Program-made: the position numbers and the translations under genes | From: Paulinella micropora | Taxonomy: Eukaryota; Cercozoa; Imbricatea; Euglyphida; Paulinellidae | Assembly: GCA_019918135.1 (NCBI GenBank) | Contig: WBZZ01000134.1 | Location: forward strand, 5,001 to 27,500 | Length of the DNA stretch: 22,500 nt | Direction of reading: 5' to 3' | Shown: in pieces, positions 1-6,051 of the stretch | Position numbering within the stretch: position 1 is the stretch's first letter | Layout: every line of letters starts with the position of its first letter | The notes under the pieces: model-generated | What the model saw: the letters and a program-made list of their open reading frames with translations, nothing else | Told to the model about the DNA's origin: nothing | The model's database searches: none

Positions 1-300
1 CCCTTTCTCGCTTGTTGAGCCCGGAATAAAACCCACAGTGCTCTGTCGGTTTATACTAGACTGTCGAACAGTCTCGAAACTCCATCTGCTTACTGGGCCC
101 TCTGTAATGGAGGTGGGAGCTCGTTCCGCAAGGGGCGCTTATGGAACGAGCCCTGGCCCCGCCTGGTACTAGGGAGCTTTGGTATCGCCTGTATCAGTCC
201 CTTCCGTGCAAACATCACGGCTTAGCTGGGCATCGGGTCAATACTTTACAGACTTCCTTGGTTGACGAAATCAGAAGCTCCTTTTTTCTGACATTAGTCG
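1..300. other. Flanking DNA, GC-richer and hairpin-rich, no gene recognised
   Basis: This stretch is visibly richer in G and C than the viral part. It holds four short inverted repeats in a row: 58-74 (7-bp stem, CGA loop), 80-85 with 107-112 (6 bp), 119-127 with 143-151 (9 bp, 15-nt loop) and 204-208 with 216-220 (5 bp, 7-nt loop). Such spacing suggests a structured RNA, an rDNA-spacer-like fragment or a SINE-type repeat, but I cannot match it to a family. I treat it as host or chimeric flank and not virus. Confidence 0.45.
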
Positions 301-303
301 ATA

Positions 304-307
304 TCTC

Positions 308-367
<60 letters not shown>

Positions 368-405
368 CTTTATCTATCTCTTTATCTATCTCTTTATCTA
401 TCTCT

Positions 406-459
<54 letters not shown>

Positions 460-572
460 GTCTATCTATCTATCTATCTATCTTCTGTCTGTCTGTCTAT
501 CTCTTCTCAACCTCTATTTTTATCCATCTACCTTCATATCTACCTTCATATCTACCTTCATATCTATCTGCA

Positions 573-615
<43 letters not shown>

Positions 616-784
616 TTATCTATTTATCTATTTATCTATTTATCTATTTATCTATTTATCTATTTATCTATCTACCTACCTACCTACCTACCTACTATCT
701 ATCTACCTACCTACCTACCTACCTATCTACCTATCTATCTATCCATCTATCTATCTATCCATCTATCCATCTACCTATCTATCC

Positions 785-837
<53 letters not shown>

Positions 838-880
838 CCTATCTATCTATATCTCTTTCTCTCTCTCTCTCGCTCGCTCG
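304..880. repeat. Compound tetranucleotide microsatellite
   Basis: The block is mostly (TCTA)n, with internal variants: TCTATTTA units around 610-670, a run of CTAC units around 670-730, and a three- to four-fold TACCTTCATATC motif around 528-575. It ends in CT- and CTCG-type repeats near 860-890. A long open frame (141-1034) crosses it only because TCTA repeats lack stops in that frame; it encodes monotonous Ser-Ile-Tyr-Leu and is not a gene. Such arrays are typical of metazoan and other large eukaryotic genomes, not of viruses. Confidence 0.9.
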
Positions 881-973
881 CTCGCTCTCTTTCAATATAA
901 CAACTTTGGACATATCAATGGCCAGCACTCTACCCATAACTCTCCTTTTTTTTGTGTTATGGGTTTTTTGGGA

Positions 974-974
<1 letters not shown>
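881..974. other. Short non-repetitive flank with a 9-bp hairpin
   Basis: Between the microsatellites and the TA tract is a unique segment. It contains a perfect inverted repeat, ACCCATAAC at 932-940 and GTTATGGGT at 956-964, around a 15-nt T-rich loop. It may be the end of a host repeat. No coding potential is seen. Confidence 0.4.

Positions 975-1014
<40 letters not shown>
975..1014. repeat. (TA)20 dinucleotide tract at the virus/flank junction
   Basis: Forty uninterrupted bases of TA sit directly against the outer tip of the large palindrome. The tract could be the integration target or a microsatellite present before insertion. It could also be a place where an assembly joined unrelated sequence. 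Confidence 0.9.
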
Positions 1015-1018
<4 letters not shown>

Positions 1019-1422
1019 CATTTATGTTGGATAGACAGGTCTATTTAACTATTAAATACAAGCACTAAAAAAGTAAAAAACCAACATTAGATATATAGAA
1101 AACATACATAGAAACTCAAAAACAAAGGTTTGATTTTAGAAAAATAAGATAGACTAAGCACACTAAGAGAGATTTCAACGAAATTACAACAAAAAACACA
1201 TTTTATTTCATAAAATGATATATATACTACGTATATAATGTTTTTTGTTGTAATTTCGTTGAAATCTCTCTTAGTGTGCTTAGTCTATCTTATTTTTCTA
1301 AAATCAAACCTTTGTTTTTGAGTTTCTATGTATGTTTTCTATATATCTAATGTTGGTTTTTTACTTTTTTAGTGCTTGTATTTAATAGTTAAATAGACCT
1401 GTCTATCCAACATAAATGATCA
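1015..1422. repeat. Giant palindrome, ITR/telomere-like viral terminus
   Basis: The left arm 1015-1198 and right arm 1239-1422 are reverse complements over all 184 bp that I checked base by base, around a 40-nt centre. The arms carry TAGACNNGTCTA at 1032-1043 and 1394-1405. Both outer tips end in the palindrome TGATCA. Left of it is host-type repeat, right of it are viral genes, so it most likely is the left end of the viral genome. The architecture resembles parvoviral inverted terminal repeats and other hairpin telomeres. The alternative is a foldback/MITE element inserted near the end, with TGATCA as a possible 6-bp target duplication. Confidence 0.8.
1199..1238. repeat. Paired mini-hairpins at the palindrome centre
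   Basis: Two small perfect hairpins fill the centre. The first is CATTTTAT (1199-1206), loop TTC, ATAAAATG (1210-1217). The second is TATATAC (1221-1227), loop TAC, GTATATA (1231-1237). Their centres (1208 and 1229) lie symmetrically about the centre of the large palindrome at 1218.5. Folded, the region would make a T- or Y-shaped end like the B-B' and C-C' arms of adeno-associated virus termini. Confidence 0.75.
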
Positions 1423-1582
1423 CACCACAAAAAAGCGAAAAGTTGTCCTCGCCGAAATTTGGGAGGTGGGCTTTTTGACCAGCGCTCCTAGGTGTCTGGT
1501 GGTGGCACCAGCTCAGCCATAACGATATTGTTTTTTTTGATTTACATATTAAAGACTTACAAACGATATATAAAAGGTGGGG
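1423..1582 (+). promoter_or_regulatory. Leader and promoter of the zinc-repeat gene
   Basis: The segment holds a 6-bp hairpin (CTGGTG 1496-1501, CACCAG 1506-1511), then a T-rich run, AAAGACTTACA at about 1552-1562, and TATATAAAAG at about 1567-1576, a few bases before the ATG at 1583. AAAGACTTACA followed by a TATA-like box also precedes the gene at 4522, and a related GACTT...TATATA arrangement precedes the recombinase at 2808. Confidence 0.5.
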
Positions 1583-2014
1583 ATGGTAACAGAGGAAGTC
1601 AAACACGAGAAGTGCGGTAAGTGTAGATGTTGGAGACTGCCTACACAATTCTTGAATGACAAGGGGCGGAGGTTGAAAACTTGTGAAAATTGTAGAATAA
1701 AAGGTAGAGCGGAGAGGGCTAGACTTAAATGCGAACATAATATACGAAAAACCTTATGCACGGAATGTGGTGGTGGTGCGATGTGCGAGCATAAGAGGCG
1801 GAGAAGCAGATGTAATGACTGCGGGGGTGGTGAGATGTGCGAGCATAAAAGACAAAGATATACTTGCAAGGACTGCGGTGGTGGCGGAGTGTGCGAACAC
1901 GAGAGACAAAGACACCTTTGCAGGGACTGCGGTGGAAGCCAGATATGTGAGCATAGGAGGCAAAGAGGTGTTTGCACAGAGTGCAACGGAGTAAGACGAA
2001 TTACAGCAGAATAA
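1583..2014 (+). CDS. Zinc-knuckle repeat protein (CEH-x-R-x-R-x2-C-x2-C-G-G repeats)
   Basis: A protein of 143 residues from the first ATG; the open frame extends two codons upstream only through a GTG. It starts with a Cys cluster (two CxxC-type pairs with a Trp-Arg-Leu-Pro segment, about residues 10-38). Five tandem repeats of 18 residues follow, each with the pattern C-E-H, basic residues, C-x2-C and G-G. This repeat type is known from proteins of giant viruses, PLVs and marine algae and is presumed to bind zinc; its molecular role is unknown to me. The DNA repeat period of 54 nt makes it prone to copy-number change. The gene is the first after the terminal palindrome and has its own AAAGACTTACA/TATA promoter-like sequence. 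Confidence 0.8.
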   Translation: MVTEEVKHEKCGKCRCWRLPTQFLNDKGRRLKTCENCRIKGRAERARLKCEHNIRKTLCTECGGGAMCEHKRRRSRCNDCGGGEMCEHKRQRYTCKDCGGGGVCEHERQRHLCRDCGGSQICEHRRQRGVCTECNGVRRITAE

Positions 2015-2807
2015 ACCTTGCTAGGTGTCCTCTTTTTTCCGTTAAGTCCTTGTTTTTGTTCATTTTTTTTTAGATGGTTCATTTTATTGTTTCATTTTTT
2101 TCACCAAAAGTGTGAAAAAGTTTTGAAAATGTCAAAAAAAATCAATTTTTTTCATGTTTTGGAGGCCAAGTTTTCAATCGGTTTATTACCCGCGATTAAT
2201 AGGAAGGCTTATTTTGATGTTTTGTGAAGTCAAGGTCTTACCAACTTATAAGGACTTGCCAACTCACAAGGACTTAAACAATAGGTGTAGAGGACTTATT
2301 TCGTTAAAATGTCTTTATTTAAACTATCGGGGGATGTAGTCCCTTGTTTCCAGTTTCAACATTACCCCCTCGGCCAAATGGCACAGGGGACTATATGAGG
2401 TCGGGTCGGGTCGGCCAACTTTTTTGGTTTTCGGGGACTTTTTTAAGGACGGGGGGTTAAACTCAGTCAAATGGGGTTAAATCCTCTTTTACATACCCTT
2501 TTTTTATAATAATAATGTTAATAAAAATAATAAGGAAGTAAGGATAGGGCATAAGGATATACGGGCGGAGTTAGAATTACGATAAAATACCGCTTCTAGG
2601 GTGTCCTTAAAATTTCAGGGGACTTACAGGGGACAAAAAAGGACTTTAAGGACGGGGGGAAAAAGAAGCAGTTGAAGGTGATTTGTGCTCTGAGAGACAC
2701 CGCGGGGCAAACCATACGGGAAGTGTCTGCAAAGCGGAATTGGAGACTGGTGGATTTTCTATTTTTGACTTAGAAAAAAAATAGACTTGTCTAATATATA
2801 CCAGCCG
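2015..2807. other. Gene-free regulatory stretch with RGGACTT iterons and G-rich repeats
   Basis: I see no credible gene in about 790 nt; the small open frames here have TTG starts or low-complexity content. Six copies of [A/G]GGACTT lie in the same orientation at 2251, 2269, 2291, 2434, 2619 and 2640. TTAAGGACGGGGGG occurs exactly twice, at 2443-2456 and 2646-2659. A four-G-tract motif with GGTCGGGTCGGG core lies at 2399-2414. An 11-bp stem with one mismatch pairs 2337-2347 with 2383-2393. Repeats of this kind are seen at origins or regulatory regions, which is only an inference here. Confidence 0.55.
2758..2807 (+). promoter_or_regulatory. Recombinase promoter with operator-like palindromes
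   Basis: TCTATTTTT (2758-2766) and AAAAATAGA (2777-2785) form a perfect 9-bp inverted repeat. Overlapping it is TAGACTTGTCTA (2782-2793), matching the TAGACNNGTCTA in both arms of the terminal palindrome. ATATATA follows at 2794-2800, just before the ATG at 2808. The pieces TCTATTTTTGA, an A-run and GACTT recur in the same order upstream of the gene at 4522. The shared dyad could be a binding site for the recombinase itself, giving autoregulation. Confidence 0.55.
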
Positions 2808-4187
2808 ATGTGGAGCGAAGATGACAAGAAGTTTGTTAGGCAGTTAAGAGTTGCTACAACTGAAAGTAAAATTTATGAGGTCGTGTCCAACTTCTACGAT
2901 AGTGAGTTAAAACCAAGTATAGCCTTTCATAATGCTATTATATCTTTATTTAGCACGCCAACGAGTGATGAAGAGGTGCTTGAGGCACTAAAGGTAATAT
3001 ATCCAAAATATGCTATCGTGTATCCAAATTTGAATAGTAGAAGGCAAAGACTTTCTGAGGTGAGAAAAAAAGCAATAGAGCCCAACCAAAGTGAAAAAGT
3101 ATATGAAATGAGCAAACTTGATAAGTATTTTAATCTAAATGAAGACGAGCGGATTGATATCGTTGAGGGATATAAGAAAGATGTCAAAGCCAAAAATGAA
3201 CAAAAAATACAGATTGATGTCCGCGATGTAATGGCCAAAATGAATGATATGATATTAAGTAATGACCCTTATCTTAAACTACTTGCTTTGATGATAGCAA
3301 TTGGAGCAAGGCCTGTGGATATATTTGATAAAAACACATATGAATTAATACCAGATAAACCTTCTTGGTTGCGAGTGAATAACCTAGCGAAAAAGAGAGA
3401 AGGACAAAAAAAGAATTGGACTGAGAGGCCTGTTGTCCTTTTTACTCCCCAGTTTGTAATAGAACAAGTAAATTCAATACGAAACCATTTCAAAAAGAAA
3501 AAAGCAGTCATTATCAACAGCGAAGGTGTGCTTGATAAGCAAAAGAACAATGAACTAAACAAAAGAATTATTAAAATCTTCCCTTGGCTATCGGACTACA
3601 CGCAGAAAAGCAGTATGTTGCGAAAACTATATGCTAGTTTGTCGTATAGTAATTTCGCCAATCCAAAATTAGAGAATTTTAACACGTGGGTAAGCAATGT
3701 GTTGGGGCACGGCGATATGCTCACTTCATTTAGTTATAGTTGGGTTAATGTGGCCGACCCTGAAGAAATTAAGGCAGAAGGGATTAAAAACGAACTAGAG
3801 GAGTTAAGACGCAAAATAGATTTATATTTGAATTTAAATAACACTAATGAAATTGAAAGTAATCTAGATAACGGGGGCGAAAAATGCAAATATCAACCAT
3901 TAGGTAAAAGTGCTAGTAGAGAGGATAAGTATAAATTGCTTGAGCAGATATGGGGCGATTACGAGGGGCAAATAACAAATACTAAACTACGACAATTAAG
4001 CGGGATTGGAGCCGTTATTGTCAATACATTTATTAAAGAGAAGAAAGAAATCTCCAACATGTTGGAGATAGCGCCGAAGAGCGACAGCGAAGAGAGTAAA
4101 GAGACGAAGAGTGAAGCAAAAAAAGCAGAGGAAACAAAAGCACCATTAAGAAGAAGTGCTAGAATTAAAAAGAAGGCTAATACTTAA
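2808..4187 (+). CDS. Tyrosine recombinase, telomere-resolvase-like
   Basis: This is a 459-residue protein from the first ATG (seven codons upstream are open only from a TTG). Catalytic candidates in order: Arg in IGARPVDI (about residue 168), Lys in LAKKREG (about 195), Arg in SSMLRKLY (about 272), His in VLGHGD (about 301) and the nucleophile Tyr in SFSYSW (about 310), nine residues after the His as in this superfamily. The LAKKR segment followed by a hydrophobic strand, and LYASLSY after the third motif, remind me of protelomerases more than of phage integrases. This is a reading, not a search. A helix-turn-helix-like segment lies near 393-410 and a Lys/Arg-rich tail (last 15 residues) could be a nuclear signal. 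Such enzymes either integrate the genome or resolve palindromic ends into closed hairpins. The stop overlaps the next gene by 11 nt, convergently. Confidence 0.8.
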   Translation: MWSEDDKKFVRQLRVATTESKIYEVVSNFYDSELKPSIAFHNAIISLFSTPTSDEEVLEALKVIYPKYAIVYPNLNSRRQRLSEVRKKAIEPNQSEKVYEMSKLDKYFNLNEDERIDIVEGYKKDVKAKNEQKIQIDVRDVMAKMNDMILSNDPYLKLLALMIAIGARPVDIFDKNTYELIPDKPSWLRVNNLAKKREGQKKNWTERPVVLFTPQFVIEQVNSIRNHFKKKKAVIINSEGVLDKQKNNELNKRIIKIFPWLSDYTQKSSMLRKLYASLSYSNFANPKLENFNTWVSNVLGHGDMLTSFSYSWVNVADPEEIKAEGIKNELEELRRKIDLYLNLNNTNEIESNLDNGGEKCKYQPLGKSASREDKYKLLEQIWGDYEGQITNTKLRQLSGIGAVIVNTFIKEKKEISNMLEIAPKSDSEESKETKSEAKKAEETKAPLRRSARIKKKANT

Positions 4188-4449
4188 CCACAATCAATGG
4201 GGGCACTCTGTATTGCTTCCTGTATTTACTCTCCAACCTGAAACATGCAACGGAGCATATGGTGAACCATTCTATGTAATCCACACTATCAACATTTACG
4301 GCGATTATAGGCGGATGTGATTGAAATGTGGGTGCCAGTCCGCATATATCACAAGTCCCTTTGTTGATATTTTTTATGTTTTCCAAATAGACAAAGGTTT
4401 TAATGTGGCCAACGATATCCGCGGGCAATTCGTGTATTATTATCGGCAT
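4177..4449 (-). CDS. Small Cys-motif protein, function unknown
   Basis: The product has 90 residues. The N-terminus (ELPADIVGHIKTFV, about residues 7-20) looks like the first helices of an F-box, which in eukaryotic cells recruits targets to Skp1-Cullin ligases. A CDIC pair (about 33-36) and a CSVAC pair (about 65-69) could bind zinc. Both points are weak because the protein is short. It is divergent from the beta-rich virion protein at 4522 and shares an AT palindrome with it; its 3' end overlaps the recombinase gene by 11 nt. TATTTATATAAATC lies directly before the ATG. Confidence 0.7.
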   Translation of the reverse strand: MPIIIHELPADIVGHIKTFVYLENIKNINKGTCDICGLAPTFQSHPPIIAVNVDSVDYIEWFTICSVACFRLESKYRKQYRVPPLIVVKY

Positions 4450-4521
4450 GATTTATATAAATATCTTATAATATAAGATTAGTCTATTTTTGAAAAAAAA
4501 AGACTTACATATATAATAAAA
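4450..4521. promoter_or_regulatory. Bidirectional promoter with 17-bp AT palindrome (copy 1)
   Basis: ATCTTATAATATAAGAT at 4463-4479 is a perfect dyad (8-bp arms, one central base). It stands between divergent start codons at 4449 and 4522. The identical 17 bases occur once more in the window, at 18234-18250, also between divergent genes. Downstream on the plus side are TCTATTTTTGA, an A-run, GACTTACA and ATATATAATA. Confidence 0.65.
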
Positions 4522-5754
4522 ATGAATTTGTTTGGTCAAAGCACGAGCACTCCATCGTCATCATCTACATCGTCATCATCTTCTTTATCAATAGATAATA
4601 TCAAAGACGCATTACCTACAACGGCCTTCGGAGAATTGAGAACGGCCACTCTATCGCCCGTATTACAAAATGTCTTCACTTATGGTATTAATACTCGTTT
4701 CTTTGATAAAACAGAAACAAACGGCGGGGTGGTATCAACTGCTAATTCAATGGCGGTTTTGACTACATCGGCCTCAGGTAATTCAACCGCACAGATTACG
4801 ACTATAGAGAGAGCAAAATATAGAAGTGGCATGGGCTTGGTTGCTAGATTTTCCGCATTATTTCCAACGACCCTCGCGGCAGATGCTTTCAATTGCGATA
4901 TTGGCATAGGCACACCAGCAGACAATTTATGTTTTAGACAATCAAGTTTGGGAATGTCCGTTGTGAGAACGGCGGGGAGTGTTGAAAATGTAGTTAGTCA
5001 ATATGCGTGGAATGTTGATAAATGTAATAATACGGGAAACTTCCCCACGATTGATTTTACTAAATTGAATGTGTTTGAAATAGTCGTCCAATATCTGGGT
5101 AGCGGTCAGATTACATTTAAAATTGAAAACCCGCGAACTGGCCGAATGGAAGTAATTCATGCGATTAAATACGCGAACACTGCTACCACTCCATCATTGG
5201 ATCAGGCGGCATTTGCTGTTTATGCGAAGGCATATTCGTCAAGCCTTCAATCCGTTGTAATGAAAACGGCGAGTATGTTTTTGGCAGTTGAAGGGAATAT
5301 TGATCGGACTATTGCTATAACTAACTCGTATGATGCTGTCAAAACTATAGGAGCAACTGAGAATGCCATATTTACTATTAGAAACCGCGCCACATTCAAC
5401 AGCAAAACAAACTATAACATCATATATTTTGAGAATTTATGTGTTAGCAATACAGATACTAAAACATGTATTGTGAGAATTATTCTTAATACCACATTAG
5501 GAGGCACACCATCATACAGCAATTACGATACAAACACATCATTAGCCGAAGTAGATACGGCGGGGACGACAAGAACGGGTGGAAGTGTGATATTTACATA
5601 TGTGCTGTCTGCTGGTTTGTCCATATACATTGATTTGTCTCAATATAATATCAAGATAGGAACAAGCAAAACATTTACCATATCCGCACAATTAACGAGC
5701 GGTGGAACGGCGAGCATTTACGCTTCATTAAACTGGATTGAAGACCAGATTTAA
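4522..5754 (+). CDS. Beta-rich putative virion surface protein, long form
   Basis: A 410-residue protein beginning MNLFGQS, followed by a Ser/Thr-rich stretch to about residue 25 and then a Thr/Ser/Gly-rich sequence with alternating hydrophobics typical of beta structure. Repeated Gly-containing loops (for example SGMGLV near 102 and GIGTPADN near 127) resemble capsid-associated or spike-type proteins, but I do not recognise a named family. The start MN-L/I-FG-Q/R-S is shared with the protein at 18266 and both genes have the same 17-bp palindrome upstream. I infer that the shared N-terminus docks two alternative surface proteins at one site on the virion. No signal peptide or membrane segment is seen. 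Confidence 0.75.
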   Translation: MNLFGQSTSTPSSSSTSSSSSLSIDNIKDALPTTAFGELRTATLSPVLQNVFTYGINTRFFDKTETNGGVVSTANSMAVLTTSASGNSTAQITTIERAKYRSGMGLVARFSALFPTTLAADAFNCDIGIGTPADNLCFRQSSLGMSVVRTAGSVENVVSQYAWNVDKCNNTGNFPTIDFTKLNVFEIVVQYLGSGQITFKIENPRTGRMEVIHAIKYANTATTPSLDQAAFAVYAKAYSSSLQSVVMKTASMFLAVEGNIDRTIAITNSYDAVKTIGATENAIFTIRNRATFNSKTNYNIIYFENLCVSNTDTKTCIVRIILNTTLGGTPSYSNYDTNTSLAEVDTAGTTRTGGSVIFTYVLSAGLSIYIDLSQYNIKIGTSKTFTISAQLTSGGTASIYASLNWIEDQI

Positions 5755-5775
5755 ACAAAAAAAAAATACACACTT

Positions 5776-6003
5776 TCAAAAATACAGGCTTTCAAACTTT
5801 TTTTCTATCTCTACTGCTAGATTGTTAATATTTGTTTTTTTTGTCATTTCCTCAACAATTGGTGCATGGTATTTCCTTAAATACCGATAAAACTGATCCA
5901 TATTAGTCCCGCACGGGATTACATCTTTTTTTTGTTTCAAACGGCACTCGTTGATAGCCGTTATCAACTTAAACAATTTATCTATATTGTCCAAAAATAT
6001 CAT
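5776..6003 (-). CDS. Small protein of unknown function
   Basis: It has 75 residues, rich in Lys, Asn and Ile, with mostly helical character. There is a central K-K-D-V-I-P-C-G-T-N segment (about residues 26-34). The ATG is directly preceded by TTATTATAT, the same kind of TATA-at-start arrangement seen for other genes here. It lies downstream of the penton gene on the same strand and may be transcribed with it. I recognise no family; it is kept because it is ATG-initiated, has this start context and fills an otherwise empty gap. Confidence 0.55.
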   Translation of the reverse strand: MIFLDNIDKLFKLITAINECRLKQKKDVIPCGTNMDQFYRYLRKYHAPIVEEMTKKTNINNLAVEIEKKFESLYF

Positions 6004-6018
6004 ATATAATAAGGGAAA

Positions 6019-6051
6019 TTATAGTCCAAATGTAAATAAACCGATAGGATT
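6019..6051 (-). pseudogene. Relic of a GIY-YIG gene 3' end
   Basis: Read on the minus strand, this segment gives NPIGLFTFGL and a stop. The intact GIY-YIG protein at 6889-7542 ends TPIGLFVFGL and a stop. The 30 bases 6019-6048 and 6889-6918 agree at 23 positions. In the last nine codons five differ synonymously and only one changes the amino acid, so both copies evolved as coding sequence. The segment starts at the stop codon of the penton gene. It may be the tail of a second homing nuclease gene that was largely lost. Confidence 0.55.

Noticed and set aside
141..1034. A 297-codon open frame across the microsatellites
   Set aside because: It encodes Ser-Ile-Tyr-Leu repeats that arise from TCTA units; no gene-like composition and it runs into the TA tract.
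1015..1422. Palindrome as a rho-type or hairpin terminator
   Set aside because: Arms of 184 bp and an internally folded centre are far beyond any terminator.
1549..2082. A 177-codon minus-strand frame opposite the zinc-repeat gene
   Set aside because: It is a shadow of the 54-nt repeats; the plus strand preserves Cys and His spacing, the minus strand shows only repeat-driven Pro/Leu/Ser.
2018..2339. Two small open frames after the zinc-repeat gene
   Set aside because: One begins with TTG, both have Phe/Leu-rich or repeat-derived sequence, and neither has a promoter-like start as other genes here do.
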